A stretch of DNA of 64,000 nt from Shouchella xiaoxiensis (GTDB taxonomy: Bacteria > Bacillota > Bacilli > Bacillales > Bacillaceae_D), in contig NZ_JAFBCV010000001.1 in the NCBI RefSeq assembly GCF_016907895.1, positions 434,001-498,000 of the forward strand. Direction: 5' to 3'. The notes below the pieces were generated by a model. It saw only the letters and a list, made by a program, of their open reading frames with translations. It had not been told where the DNA came from and made no database searches. Numbering within the stretch: the stretch's first letter is position 1; each line of letters opens with the position of its first letter. Both the position numbers and the translations under genes were made by a program. Shown here one piece after another: positions 8,571 to 18,675 of the stretch.

Positions 8571-10601
8571 ATGATTAACAAAAAACTTCCGCAAATTTGG
8601 TATGGTGGCGATTACAATCCTGAGCAATGGGATCATCCTGCGATATGGGAAGAAGATATTCGCTATTTTAAAGAAGCTGGTATAAACGTGGCAACCTTAA
8701 ATGTTTTCTCGTGGGCACTTAATCAGCCTGATGAAGAAACCTATGATTTTTCGCGCTTGGAAATGCATATGAATCGTTTGTATGACCATGGCATTTATAC
8801 GTGCCTTGCCACGAGTACGGCTGCTCATCCTGCGTGGATGGCACGCAAGTATCCGGATGTTTTACGGGTTGATTTTCAAGGAAGACAACGCCGCTTCGGT
8901 GGTCGACATAATTCCTGTCCAAACAGTCCAACTTATCGCCATTATGCGGGAAAGATGGCCGGTGCGCTTGGTTCTCATTTTAAAGATCATCCGGGTTTGT
9001 TAATGTGGCATGTGTCGAATGAATACGGTGGATATTGCTATTGTGATAACTGCGCAGCTGGATTCCGAAAATGGCTGAAACAAAGCTATCATTCTATTGA
9101 CCGTTTAAATAAACTGTGGAACACACGCTTTTGGGGGCATACCTTTTACTCGTGGGAAGAGATTGTTGTACCAAACGCATTGAGTGAAGAAGGTGAGGGA
9201 AATGTTAGCGTGTTTCAAGGAATTTCTCTTGATTACCGACGATTCCAATCGGATTCATTGCTAGAATGTTACCAACTTGAACACACAGTTTTAAAAACAT
9301 TTACGCCCGATTTGCAGATAACTACAAATCTTATGGGAACCTATTCTGAACTTGATTATTTTAAGTGGGGAAAAGCGATGGACGTTGTCTCGTGGGATAG
9401 CTATCCGGCACTTGATACACCAGTAAGCTTGACGGCGATGACGCATGACCTGATGAGAGGCTTAAAAGATGGAAAGCCCTTTATGCTAATGGAGCAGACC
9501 CCAAGTCAGCAAAACTGGCAGTCGTATAATGCATTAAAGCGACCTGGTGTGATGCGGTTATGGAGTTATCAAGCTCTTGCTCATGGCGCGGATACCGTGC
9601 TCTTTTTTCAGCTGCGTCGTTCAATTGGTGCATGCGAGAAATTCCACGGAGCTGTTATTGAACATGCAGGACATAACGAAACAAGAGTGTTTAGAGAAAC
9701 GGAGCAGGTAGGAAGGGAGCTTCAACAGTTAGAAGACAAGTTGATCGGTGCAAGAATCACATCGAGAGTAGCTATCGTGTATGACTGGGAAAATCGCTGG
9801 GCACTTGATTTATCAAGCGGACCGACAGTTTCCTTGGATTACGTGAAAGAGGTTCATTCCTATTACCGCGCTTTTTACCGTTTGAATATTCCGGTCGATT
9901 TTATTTCTGTAGAAGCGGATTTAACTGGATATGATCTTGTTGTTGCTCCAGTCCTTTATATGGTGAAAACAGGTCATGCCAAGCGAATTGAAAGGTTTGT
10001 CGAAAACGGTGGGACGTTCGTGTCTACGTTTTTTAGTGGAATTGTGAACGAGCATGACTTAGTGACATTAGGGGGCTATCCAGGCGAGCTCAGATCTCTG
10101 TTCGGAATTTGGGTAGAAGAAACGGATGCACTTGATCCGGCACAGTTTAATCACATTGTGATGAGCAAGCAATGGGGAAAATTGAGTGGTCACTACCAGT
10201 GTAATTTACTGTTTGATCTCATTCATTCTGAAGGGGCTGAGGTACTAGCAACGTACGGGTCTGATTTCTATGCAGGTTCGCCTGTGGTGACACGAAATAC
10301 GTTTGGAAAAGGCAGTGCCATTTACGTTGGTTCAAGTGGAGATCAGGCATTTACAGATGGGTTAATCGAAACGGTTTGTAATGAACGAGGAATTGTCTCG
10401 TTACTCCCAACGCCAGACGGGGTGGAAGTAACAGAACGAACTAAAGCAGGTGAATCATTTCTATTCGTGTTAAACCATCGTAGTGAACAGGTTGCTCTTA
10501 CGTTAATCGACCAATACAACAACCTATTAACGAATGAAGAACTAGCGGGTGAGGTAACGCTTGAACCACATGGTGTTTTACTATTAAAAGCATGTTTATA
10601 A
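8571..10601 (+). CDS. Glycoside hydrolase family 42 beta-galactosidase
   Basis: A 676-residue GH42 enzyme. ATG 8571 is preferred over an ATG 12 bases upstream because GAGGGG lies 4 bases before it. The TIM barrel begins IWYGGDYNPEQW. The proposed acid/base is Glu151 (SNEYGG) and the nucleophile Glu308 (LMEQTPS). Four cysteines (116, 156, 158, 161) form the zinc cluster typical of many GH42 proteins. A trimerisation-like domain and a beta-sandwich follow. No signal peptide. GH42 enzymes usually cleave terminal beta-galactose from oligosaccharides; some act on alpha-L-arabinopyranosides. The GH95 gene follows after 23 bases with its own ribosome binding site, indicating co-transcription. Confidence 0.94.
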   Translation: MINKKLPQIWYGGDYNPEQWDHPAIWEEDIRYFKEAGINVATLNVFSWALNQPDEETYDFSRLEMHMNRLYDHGIYTCLATSTAAHPAWMARKYPDVLRVDFQGRQRRFGGRHNSCPNSPTYRHYAGKMAGALGSHFKDHPGLLMWHVSNEYGGYCYCDNCAAGFRKWLKQSYHSIDRLNKLWNTRFWGHTFYSWEEIVVPNALSEEGEGNVSVFQGISLDYRRFQSDSLLECYQLEHTVLKTFTPDLQITTNLMGTYSELDYFKWGKAMDVVSWDSYPALDTPVSLTAMTHDLMRGLKDGKPFMLMEQTPSQQNWQSYNALKRPGVMRLWSYQALAHGADTVLFFQLRRSIGACEKFHGAVIEHAGHNETRVFRETEQVGRELQQLEDKLIGARITSRVAIVYDWENRWALDLSSGPTVSLDYVKEVHSYYRAFYRLNIPVDFISVEADLTGYDLVVAPVLYMVKTGHAKRIERFVENGGTFVSTFFSGIVNEHDLVTLGGYPGELRSLFGIWVEETDALDPAQFNHIVMSKQWGKLSGHYQCNLLFDLIHSEGAEVLATYGSDFYAGSPVVTRNTFGKGSAIYVGSSGDQAFTDGLIETVCNERGIVSLLPTPDGVEVTERTKAGESFLFVLNHRSEQVALTLIDQYNNLLTNEELAGEVTLEPHGVLLLKACL

Positions 10602-10624
10602 GCTGTATGTAAGGAGGATTGCTC

Positions 10625-12994
10625 GTGATTGAAAGCAGAAACAAATCACCGATAATGCGGGGGATGACAAGTCGTTCTCCAGCTAAAAAATGGGAAGACG
10701 CACTTATTACTGGGAATGGAACAATGGGTGCACTTGTATTTGGCCAGCCCCTAAACGAAACGATTATTTTTAATCATGAAAAACTGTATGAGCCTTTTAA
10801 CGAAACGGTCGTACAAAACAACGAGCTAACTCCCATTCTACCTGAAGTACGGCGACAAATGAAGAATGGTCGGTTTCGAGATGCAGCTGCTCTTTTTTCC
10901 GAAAAATCCGGTCATCCGCTTCTTTTCACGGATGCTTACCATCCTGCATTTGGGTTAAACTGGAATCAAGCAAATAGTGGAAAGTACCGAAATTATAGCC
11001 GCCAGGTCAACTTTGAAACAGGTGAAACGATTGTTAAGTGGGCAAATGAAGCTGCCATGTTCGAACGGTACGGATTTGTATCGCGCGCGAAAGGACTATT
11101 TGTCATGCGCATGACAACAAGTCAGCCAGGGTTGCTAAGCGGTTTATTTACGATTGATCCTCTCCTTCTTGAGAGCAGTGCAGCTGGTTATGTGGAGGTC
11201 GATGAAAACGAGCTAAGCTACAGTTGCGCCTATAGCAAAACAGAGAAAGGCTATGTAGGACGCGTGAAGATCGTTACTGACGGAAAAACGACGCTCGTCC
11301 ACGATGAGAAAAATAGCATTCGGGTTCAAGGAGCAACGGAAGTGATGGTTTTCGCTAAAATCACCCCACTGCTTAAGATCAATGCCGAGCACGAGGTAGC
11401 GCACGCACAGTTAAAAGCAGACCTGGCCTCCGTTGCTTCTTATTCGTATGACGAATTAGTGGATGAACACGCACGTATACACGGGGAACAATTTGCGAGA
11501 ACGGCGCTTACGCTAGGCGAAGCGCCTTTGTATTCAGGCGCTATCGAAGATTTATTAGTAAAAAAAGAAAAGGAAATTGACGAACAGCTAGTGCAGCTGA
11601 TGTTTGATATGGGCAGATACGTTCTCATTAGTTCATCAGGTAGCTACCCTCCTAATCTCGTCGGAATATGGGGCGGTGAGTGGCGCCCGCCTTGGAGCGG
11701 TGATTTTACAACAGATGCCAACGTGAACTTGGCCATATCAAGTGCTAGTCTTGGATGTTTACCAGAAGCGCTTGAAAGCTACTTTCATTTAATTGAGAAG
11801 ATTGTTCCTGATTGGCGCATCAATGCCCGAACGATGTATGGGTGTCGCGGCATATTGGCTGGCTCGCGCACAGATGGCAATCACAACATTCACACCCATT
11901 TCGACGTTGATTGGCCGCTTGGATTTTGGACCGCTGGAGCTGCATGGTTGATCATGCCTTATTACGAGTGGTATCAGATTAGCGGGGATGACGCTTTTTT
12001 TCGTAACCGTGCGCTCCCATTGTTAAAAGAAGTCGCCTTATTTTATGAAGACTTTTTGACCGAAGAAGACGATCAAGGATATGCTATGTTTATTCCTTCG
12101 TATTCGCCAGAAAATACGCCCGTCATCTCATCTGAGCTTCAAGAACAGGGCTGGCAAGAAAGTCAGGCGGCCATCAATGCGACAATGGATATTGCCTGTG
12201 CAAAAGAAGTGTTAATGAATTTACTTACTACATGTAACGAGCTTGGAATCGAACAAGAGAATATTCCTCGGTGGGAAGCGCTCTTGAAAAAACTACCGCC
12301 TTATTTAATCAATGAAGAAGGAGCTCTGAAAGAATGGGCTCATCCCCATCTAGATGATCAATATGACCATCGGCACATTTCTCATTTATACCCAGTATGG
12401 CCAGGCCATGAGATCTCCAAATGGGGGAACCCAGAATGGTTTAATGCTGCTAAGCTGGCTTTGTTAAACCGGAAGCGAGGAAACGAATCAGCGCATGGTG
12501 TGATGCATTGTGGGATTGTCGCGGCAAGACTTAAATTAAAAGAACTTGTAGCAGAAAATTTAAAGTTTCTCCTACATGATGGCGATTACATTTACTCCAG
12601 TCTCGTCACTTCTCATAATCCAGGGCGAAGAATCTACAATGTAGATGCCAGCTGTAGTCTACCTACTCTTATAATGGAAATGCTCGTTTACTCGGTACCT
12701 GGAAAAATAGAGCTGTTACCAGCATTACCAGATCAGCTAACAACAGGGTCCATAACCGGCCTCGCAACGAGAACAGCGGTGACTATTCTTCGTTTAGAGT
12801 GGAATTTAGCTGATAAAACGGTCTCGATCTGCTGCCAATCGCATAAGAACCAGACGTTCTCGCTTTCTATGAGAGAAACCATAAAAGCTTTTACAACAAA
12901 AACAGAGGCTACAGATATAAACGTTGAGAAGGACGGATCACTTCTGCTTACAGTGGCAGAAAGTGAACAAATCACGCTTCAACTTTATTTCTAG
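10625..12994 (+). CDS. Glycoside hydrolase family 95 (alpha-L-fucosidase type)
   Basis: A 789-residue protein from GTG 10625, which has AAGGAGG 7 bases upstream; a TTG at 10619 is too close to that site. The N-terminus has the GH95 signature KKWEDALITGNGTMGALVFG. In the (alpha/alpha)6 barrel the two catalytic-type Asn residues are Asn366 and Asn368 (DANVNL), and the likely general acid is Glu570 in LKEWAH, before HRHISHLYPVWPG, a strongly conserved GH95 block. Known members are inverting alpha-1,2-L-fucosidases and alpha-L-galactosidases. No signal peptide, so it should remove fucose from imported oligosaccharides. Co-transcribed with GH42. Confidence 0.9.
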   Translation: MIESRNKSPIMRGMTSRSPAKKWEDALITGNGTMGALVFGQPLNETIIFNHEKLYEPFNETVVQNNELTPILPEVRRQMKNGRFRDAAALFSEKSGHPLLFTDAYHPAFGLNWNQANSGKYRNYSRQVNFETGETIVKWANEAAMFERYGFVSRAKGLFVMRMTTSQPGLLSGLFTIDPLLLESSAAGYVEVDENELSYSCAYSKTEKGYVGRVKIVTDGKTTLVHDEKNSIRVQGATEVMVFAKITPLLKINAEHEVAHAQLKADLASVASYSYDELVDEHARIHGEQFARTALTLGEAPLYSGAIEDLLVKKEKEIDEQLVQLMFDMGRYVLISSSGSYPPNLVGIWGGEWRPPWSGDFTTDANVNLAISSASLGCLPEALESYFHLIEKIVPDWRINARTMYGCRGILAGSRTDGNHNIHTHFDVDWPLGFWTAGAAWLIMPYYEWYQISGDDAFFRNRALPLLKEVALFYEDFLTEEDDQGYAMFIPSYSPENTPVISSELQEQGWQESQAAINATMDIACAKEVLMNLLTTCNELGIEQENIPRWEALLKKLPPYLINEEGALKEWAHPHLDDQYDHRHISHLYPVWPGHEISKWGNPEWFNAAKLALLNRKRGNESAHGVMHCGIVAARLKLKELVAENLKFLLHDGDYIYSSLVTSHNPGRRIYNVDASCSLPTLIMEMLVYSVPGKIELLPALPDQLTTGSITGLATRTAVTILRLEWNLADKTVSICCQSHKNQTFSLSMRETIKAFTTKTEATDINVEKDGSLLLTVAESEQITLQLYF

Positions 12995-13018
12995 GCTGTT
13001 CTGCTCTATAGCAAAAAG

Positions 13019-13058
13019 AAGGTGCAAAGGGATTGGGTATTACCTTTTGGACCTTTTT
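13019..13058 (+). terminator. Probable terminator after GH95
   Basis: AAGGTGCAAAGG pairs imperfectly with CCTTTTGGACCTT around a 12-base loop, followed by TTT. It separates the GH42-GH95 unit from the two-component system genes. Confidence 0.55.
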
Positions 13059-13176
13059 ACGTTCCATTTGAAAGAATAGTATTTATCTAATTTCTGTATG
13101 AAAAGCATTAAAATTGTCCATGTATATTTTTAAGAGACTTTCCAGTAGAATAAATAGATATAAATAAATGAATAAA

Positions 13177-13191
13177 ATGAAAGCGTTTCCT
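13177..13191 (+). promoter_or_regulatory. cre-like site upstream of the YesM-type kinase gene
   Basis: ATGAAAGCGTTTCCT fits WTGNAANCGNWNNCW at all fixed positions. It lies 35 bases before the kinase start, where CcpA binding could block transcription. Confidence 0.6.
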
Positions 13192-13225
13192 CTTAGGGGA
13201 TTTATGTCTTTAGTGGAGCTTATGT

Positions 13226-15007
13226 ATGAAGAGAAGCATTCAAAGAAAAGTGAACAGTATGACATTACGGAATAAATTGATTGCTGCTTTTATCCTTGTT
13301 GTGTTTGTACCTGTCCTTATTGTTGGCATTTTTTTAACGTCTGAATTGCAGCAGATGGCTTTAGATAATGCAGTTGATGATGCATCATCTGATATGACTA
13401 GGATTAAAGCGCGACTAACCGAAGCCCTTGTTCCATCGGTTTATGTATCAAATTCACTATTCGTTGATCAACGTCTAAAGGAAGTAGCGGAAACAACCTA
13501 TGAAACTACTTATGATGTTGTTGAAGCTTATAAAAACTATACGTATTTAGAAGATCAAGTGCGGTATTATCCCGAGATTGAAAACATCCGACTTTACGTG
13601 CAAAACGAAACAATGTTAAATAATTGGCGTTTTATTCCTGTTAAGGAAACGAGTGAGATTGTGCAGACAAGCTGGTACCAAGATGCGTTGAAGCATAATG
13701 GATTAATGAACTGGAGTACAATTCAGTCAACTGAAGATCATTCTGATGCATTTAGTGTATCGAGGGTCATTCATTTTGCGGGTACGCAAACCCATGCTGT
13801 TTTAGTAATCAATGTTAATACGGCATACTTAAATACAATTATAAATCAAGAAGCACTGCCAATTTTGTTTTTGGACAGCTCAAACCATATTGTTGCGACA
13901 AATCAGTCTGGTCTACTGGGGAAAAATTTAGAACAGGTTACGATCTCACCAAAACTAAAAAATGGAGAATTGGGTATTTTTCAAGATCAGGTCTTTAATG
14001 CGCCGTCTCATATTCTTGTCGACGAATTAACAATTCCAAACAGCGTGAATGGCTTCCGAATTGTTTCAATTATTCCGGATGCAGCGATTATGGAAGGAGC
14101 AAATCGCTTACGAAACGTTGGTTTGGCAGTAATTGCAGGGAGTATAGTAATTGCCCTTTTCTTAATTATTTGGGTATCTACCCTTATCTCAAAACGAATA
14201 TCGATGTTAAGTCGGCAAATACAAAAAGTAGGTGCTGGAGACTTGACGACCCGTTTTAGTATTGATGGTCAGGATGAAATCGGACAGCTTTCCCGCCAAT
14301 TTAATCGGATGACCATTAACGTCCAGCAGTTATTAAAGGAGATTGAGGAGAAGAAGGAAGAAAAGCATGTTCTTGAGAAAAGACAAAATGAAATGAAGTT
14401 AAAGATGCTTGCGAGCCAAATCAATCCCCATTTTTTATTTAATACGCTGGAAACCATACGTATGCGTGTGCTGTTAAAGGGAGAACGAGAAACAGCCCAT
14501 ATTGTGAAACGGCTTGGACGCCTGCTTCGAATTAGCTTAGAAGTTGGCGGGGGACTTGTCCCATTAAAGCAAGAAATTGATATGGTTAAAGCCTACTTGG
14601 AAATTCAACATTTTCGGTTTGAAGATCGATTGACGTATGAACTGAACATTGATCCTGCAACAGAGGATTTTCTCATTCCTCCATTAGTCATTCAGCCGCT
14701 TGTTGAAAATGCCGTCATACACGGATTAGAGGGGAAACCTGAAGGGGGCTTAATTCAGGTTGAAACAAAGATTACTGGCAAAAATCTAGTCATCCAGGTA
14801 AGAGATAATGGCATTGGGATGTCAGAAGAACAGTATAAAAAAACGATACGTGCTTTAACCGCATCAACAACAGCGGAAGATCGAATTGGTCTACGAAACG
14901 TCCATGAACGGATCTTACTGACGTTTAACGATACAACTGGCTTACAAATCGAAACGGAGTTAGGTGCTGGAACAGTTGTTTCTATGACCATTTTTCATGG
15001 AGAATAA
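13226..15007 (+). CDS. YesM-family sensor histidine kinase
   Basis: A 593-residue membrane kinase. One membrane segment lies near residues 18-40 and a second near 293-313, enclosing an extracellular sensor (Cache-like) domain. A HAMP domain follows, then the HisK motif SQINPHFLFNTLE with the phosphorylated His402, and an ATPase domain with N box LVENAVIHGLE and DNGIGM. This is the LytS/YesM class, which pairs with AraC-type response regulators such as the gene 50 bases downstream. The signal is probably an extracellular sugar or the loaded binding protein. A cre-like site lies just upstream. Confidence 0.95.
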   Translation: MKRSIQRKVNSMTLRNKLIAAFILVVFVPVLIVGIFLTSELQQMALDNAVDDASSDMTRIKARLTEALVPSVYVSNSLFVDQRLKEVAETTYETTYDVVEAYKNYTYLEDQVRYYPEIENIRLYVQNETMLNNWRFIPVKETSEIVQTSWYQDALKHNGLMNWSTIQSTEDHSDAFSVSRVIHFAGTQTHAVLVINVNTAYLNTIINQEALPILFLDSSNHIVATNQSGLLGKNLEQVTISPKLKNGELGIFQDQVFNAPSHILVDELTIPNSVNGFRIVSIIPDAAIMEGANRLRNVGLAVIAGSIVIALFLIIWVSTLISKRISMLSRQIQKVGAGDLTTRFSIDGQDEIGQLSRQFNRMTINVQQLLKEIEEKKEEKHVLEKRQNEMKLKMLASQINPHFLFNTLETIRMRVLLKGERETAHIVKRLGRLLRISLEVGGGLVPLKQEIDMVKAYLEIQHFRFEDRLTYELNIDPATEDFLIPPLVIQPLVENAVIHGLEGKPEGGLIQVETKITGKNLVIQVRDNGIGMSEEQYKKTIRALTASTTAEDRIGLRNVHERILLTFNDTTGLQIETELGAGTVVSMTIFHGE

Positions 15008-15057
15008 TTAGGGTTTACTGCAATTGCCACTAAATTGATACAAATGGGGTGATGAGG

Positions 15058-16611
15058 ATGTATAAAGTGTTAATTGTTGATGATGAGTCAGCCGTTCGGG
15101 AAGGTTTAAAAGCTATCATACCGTGGGAAGAATATGGTTTTGAAGTGACTGAGTTGGCAAAAGACGGACAAGAGGCGCTTCATTTATGTCATAACCAATC
15201 ATTTGATCTATTACTCTCTGATATCCGGATGGGTCAGATGGATGGCCTGCAGTTAATAAAAGCGATTAGAACGTTTGACAATCGGCTTCATTGTCTAATT
15301 TTAACTGGATATGCTGATTTTGATTATGCAAAACAGGCCATTCAATATCAAGTGGCAGGCTATTTATTAAAACCGCTCGAAGAAGAAAACTTAATTCCTT
15401 TTTTAAAAGAAATCAAAAAAAAACTGGATAAGGAACACGCGCTTGAGCAACTAACTAAACTGGAGCAGCAAAGAAAGCAAGAGGCGTTTATTATTTCCTT
15501 TATTGATCACGAAGGAGAGCAAGGGGTTGTTTCTCATGAGCAATTTGACCATTTGCTTAAATTGTATCGTTTAGACTGGCCAGCGTATGCCGTGATTATA
15601 ATCCAAGTTGAATCAAACGGTGGAGGGTACACTAATCAAATAAAACAGCAGTTAATGGAGTGGTTTAAAGGCAAGGAAGGGATCGTTTTCTTCACGCATC
15701 ACATGTATGCTGGTGTTGTGGTGAACGCCGATACGTATCGAAACTATGACATTCAACGGCTTTACAAGCAGGTTGAACAGTCTCTTGCACTTGATCAAAT
15801 CATTGTATCAGCATCGTTAGGTAAGACGGTTACTCGTTTAATCTCAATTAAAGAGTCGTATCAGCACGCAGTAGAGCTGTTAGAACAATCGTTCTTTTAT
15901 CCAAAGCAACAGCTTGTGCGTGCTGGGAGTGAAGTGCTTATACCTGGTGCTGGTGAACGAGCAGATTTAACGATTTATGATGTGGCGGATCAACTTTATT
16001 TAGCGTTAGAATTAGATGAACTCTCGACGATTGAAACGGTGTTAACACAGCTTAATGTACAGAAGAAACCCTTTTATTCTGAACGGGAATTCAAGAAAAC
16101 TGTCGTCTGTGTATTAACGGTACTCGTATCAAAATTACAAAAAGCAAAACCAGAGATGCACGATTTTCTTGTTGATGTTACGACGAACTTAGTATCCATC
16201 TATTCAATTAATCACTATGAAGACGTGGTCACCTTTGTGCAACTACAGCTGAAATCAATTGGTGAACAGCTTGAACATGAAGAGGGTGCTGATCCATTAA
16301 AGAAGCTCTTAATGCTAATAGATACCAATTACCATGAAAATCTGAAACTAGAGAAGTTGGCGGACTTATTTCATTACAATAGTGCCTACTTAGGAAAGTT
16401 ATTTAAATCCTACACAGGTGAATATTTTAATACGTATGTTGACAAAGTCCGCATCAACCAGGCAAAAAAACTGTTGCTTCAAGGGGATAAAGTATATCGG
16501 GTAGCCGAAACGGTGGGCTACAACAACGTTGATTATTTCCATAGTAAGTTTAAGAAATATGTCGGATTATCACCATCCGCTTATCGCCGAAAAGAAAAAA
16601 ACATCGTTTGA
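15058..16611 (+). CDS. YesN-family AraC-type response regulator
   Basis: A 517-residue regulator. The start is taken as ATG 15058 (MYKVLIVDDE); GTG 15049 and ATG 15052 are in frame but less well placed relative to GGGGTG. An N-terminal receiver domain carries the acceptor Asp55 (LLSDIRMG) and Lys of LLKPLEE. The middle part is a linker domain of YesN proteins, and the last 100 residues form two helix-turn-helices of the AraC type (LADLFHYNSAYLGKLFKSYTG, RVAETVGYNNVDYFHSKFKKY). It is the partner of the kinase upstream and likely activates the importer and glycosidase genes. Confidence 0.95.
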   Translation: MYKVLIVDDESAVREGLKAIIPWEEYGFEVTELAKDGQEALHLCHNQSFDLLLSDIRMGQMDGLQLIKAIRTFDNRLHCLILTGYADFDYAKQAIQYQVAGYLLKPLEEENLIPFLKEIKKKLDKEHALEQLTKLEQQRKQEAFIISFIDHEGEQGVVSHEQFDHLLKLYRLDWPAYAVIIIQVESNGGGYTNQIKQQLMEWFKGKEGIVFFTHHMYAGVVVNADTYRNYDIQRLYKQVEQSLALDQIIVSASLGKTVTRLISIKESYQHAVELLEQSFFYPKQQLVRAGSEVLIPGAGERADLTIYDVADQLYLALELDELSTIETVLTQLNVQKKPFYSEREFKKTVVCVLTVLVSKLQKAKPEMHDFLVDVTTNLVSIYSINHYEDVVTFVQLQLKSIGEQLEHEEGADPLKKLLMLIDTNYHENLKLEKLADLFHYNSAYLGKLFKSYTGEYFNTYVDKVRINQAKKLLLQGDKVYRVAETVGYNNVDYFHSKFKKYVGLSPSAYRRKEKNIV

Positions 16612-16620
16612 TAGAGCAAT

Positions 16621-16653
16621 ACGTCTGCTATTTTTACTGCAGGCGTCTTTTTT
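16621..16653 (+). terminator. Terminator after the response regulator gene
   Basis: Stem ACGTCTGC / GCAGGCGT (one G-T pair), followed by six T residues. Confidence 0.8.
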
Positions 16654-16676
16654 ATGAAAAGGTTAATATACTAACG

Positions 16677-16691
16677 ATGGAAACGGATACA
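16677..16691 (+). promoter_or_regulatory. cre-like site upstream of the second importer operon
   Basis: ATGGAAACGGATACA fits WTGNAANCGNWNNCW at all fixed positions. It lies between the yesN terminator and the permease start at 16780. Confidence 0.6.
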
Positions 16692-16779
16692 AGAACTAAT
16701 TTCTATATGATTTTCGTCGTAATCTTTCAGGTATTGAAAGGGCTTTATATTCGGTACTATAAAATTAGAGAGGGGGGCT

Positions 16780-17742
16780 ATGGTGAAGACATTAAATGAG
16801 ACAGGAGATTCAAGTGTAACGGTCTCAAAGAAAAAGACTTTTTTTGCGACAATGAAAAAACAGAAGATCTTATATTTTATGTCCATCCCTATTGTTATTT
16901 ATGTTTTAATATTCAATTATCTTCCTGTGTGGGGCTGGACAATGGCTTTCCAAGACTATAGGCCGGGTAGGTCTTTTTTTGAGCAGGATTGGGTTGGATT
17001 CGCTCATTTTATTGAGTTATTTAACGATCCTCACTTTTATCTTGTTTTACGAAACACGTTGGCGATGAGTATCTTGCTCTTAATCGCCGGTTTTACGATT
17101 CCAATCGTATTCGCTGTCTTATTGAATGAATTAAAAGATTCTCTTTTTAAACGATCCGTACAAACGATTTCCTACTTGCCTCATTTTGTTTCATGGGTAG
17201 TTGTAGCTGGAATTGTAACAAAAATGCTCTCCACTGATGGTGGAATCGTAAACGATTTGCTTGTCGGTTTAAATCTGATTGATCAACCGATTCAGTTTCT
17301 CGCGAAAGGCGAGTGGTTTTGGTACATCGTTACAGGGGCCGATGTTTGGAAGCAGATGGGCTGGAACTCGATCATTTTTTTAGCAGCAATGGCCGGGGTT
17401 GATCCTCAACTTTATGAGGCTGCACGGGTTGATGGTGCCGGACGATTTAGACGAATTTGGCATATAACGTTGCCTGGAATTCGCCCTACGATTTTTGTGA
17501 TTTTAATTCTATCAATCGGAAACTTAATCGCAATTGGTTTTGAACGCCAGCTCCTGCTAGGCAATTCACTTACTCGAGAATACGCGGAAGTATTGGAAAT
17601 GTATGCCCTTAATTATGGGATAGGCATGGGAAGATATTCGTTTGGTACAGCGATTAGCATTTTTAATGCAATGGTTAGCATCTTCTTATTGCTTATTGCA
17701 AACGGTGTGTTTAAGCGATATTCCAATACGAGCGTAATGTAG
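16780..17742 (+). CDS. LplB-type sugar ABC transporter permease (second importer)
   Basis: A 320-residue permease with a cytoplasmic lead of about 30 residues, then YFMSIPIVIYVLIFNYLP as first membrane segment and about five more. The EAA loop is YEAARVDGAGRFRRIWHITL. It is a close paralogue of the permease at the window start. A run of six G residues provides the ribosome binding site. It is first in an operon permease, permease, binding protein, GH31, lipoprotein, DUF624. As with its paralogue, no ATPase gene is nearby. Confidence 0.95.
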   Translation: MVKTLNETGDSSVTVSKKKTFFATMKKQKILYFMSIPIVIYVLIFNYLPVWGWTMAFQDYRPGRSFFEQDWVGFAHFIELFNDPHFYLVLRNTLAMSILLLIAGFTIPIVFAVLLNELKDSLFKRSVQTISYLPHFVSWVVVAGIVTKMLSTDGGIVNDLLVGLNLIDQPIQFLAKGEWFWYIVTGADVWKQMGWNSIIFLAAMAGVDPQLYEAARVDGAGRFRRIWHITLPGIRPTIFVILILSIGNLIAIGFERQLLLGNSLTREYAEVLEMYALNYGIGMGRYSFGTAISIFNAMVSIFLLLIANGVFKRYSNTSVM

Positions 17743-17754
17743 CGGAGGTGGCTT

Positions 17755-18657
17755 ATGAGAAAAAAATTAAATCGGATGACTAAAGCTGAAAAAGTATTTG
17801 AAGCTGCAAACTATGTGTTTATGTGCATCGTGCTTGTTGTGATGCTTTATCCATTTTTGAATGTGCTAGCTATATCATTAAATGAATCAACAGACACAGT
17901 CCGTGGAGGTATCTATATTTGGCCACGGGAATGGACGTTAGAAAACTATGCCGTTATTATGCGCTATGATAGTTTAATAACTGGTTTCATTAACTCTGTA
18001 TTGCGCACGGTAATTGGTACAGTTCTTGGTTTGTTCGTTTGTTCAATGGTCGCTTATACGTTATCTCGTCAAGATTTCCAAGCGCGTCGGTTTGTCTCGA
18101 CTATAATCGTGTTGACGATGTTTTTCAGTGGTGGGTTGATTCCAACATATATGCTTATGCGTGATTTAGGCCTAATCAATACGTTTGCTGTATACATCTT
18201 GCCATTGCTTGCTAGCGCTTGGAATATCATTATCATCCGCTCATTTATGGATACGCTTCCAAACGCGTTGCAGGAATCAGCAAAAATGGATGGTGCAAAC
18301 GATTTTACGATTTACTGGAAGATCATTTTGCCGATATGCAAACCCGTTTTGGCAACGATCGCCTTGTTTATCGCCGTTATGCAGTGGAATATGTGGTTTG
18401 ACACGTACATTTATAACAGCGCCAACCCAGCACTCACAACGCTACAATATGAATTGATGAAAATACTACAGAACACGGCAACTAGTGCCGGAATTGATGC
18501 AACAAGAGGTGGACAAGGTGCAGAACTGGCCAGTCGTGTATCGCCAGAATCGGTACGGATGGCCATTACAATCGTAACAATCGTTCCAATTCTGCTCGTC
18601 TATCCATTCTTACAGAAATATTTTGTCAAAGGTATGACGCTTGGTGCGGTTAAATAA
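17755..18657 (+). CDS. YtcP/LplC-type sugar ABC transporter permease (second importer)
   Basis: A 300-residue membrane protein with about six hydrophobic segments. The EAA loop is LQESAKMDGANDFTIYWKI and the C-terminus is the family-typical YPFLQKYFVKGMTLGAVK. GCGGAGG lies 8 bases before the ATG, and the gene starts 12 bases after the first permease. It forms the channel with that protein. Same architecture as the 782-1699 gene, so the two importers derive from a common operon type. Confidence 0.95.
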   Translation: MRKKLNRMTKAEKVFEAANYVFMCIVLVVMLYPFLNVLAISLNESTDTVRGGIYIWPREWTLENYAVIMRYDSLITGFINSVLRTVIGTVLGLFVCSMVAYTLSRQDFQARRFVSTIIVLTMFFSGGLIPTYMLMRDLGLINTFAVYILPLLASAWNIIIIRSFMDTLPNALQESAKMDGANDFTIYWKIILPICKPVLATIALFIAVMQWNMWFDTYIYNSANPALTTLQYELMKILQNTATSAGIDATRGGQGAELASRVSPESVRMAITIVTIVPILLVYPFLQKYFVKGMTLGAVK

Positions 18658-18675
18658 TTCAAAGGGGGATAAATC

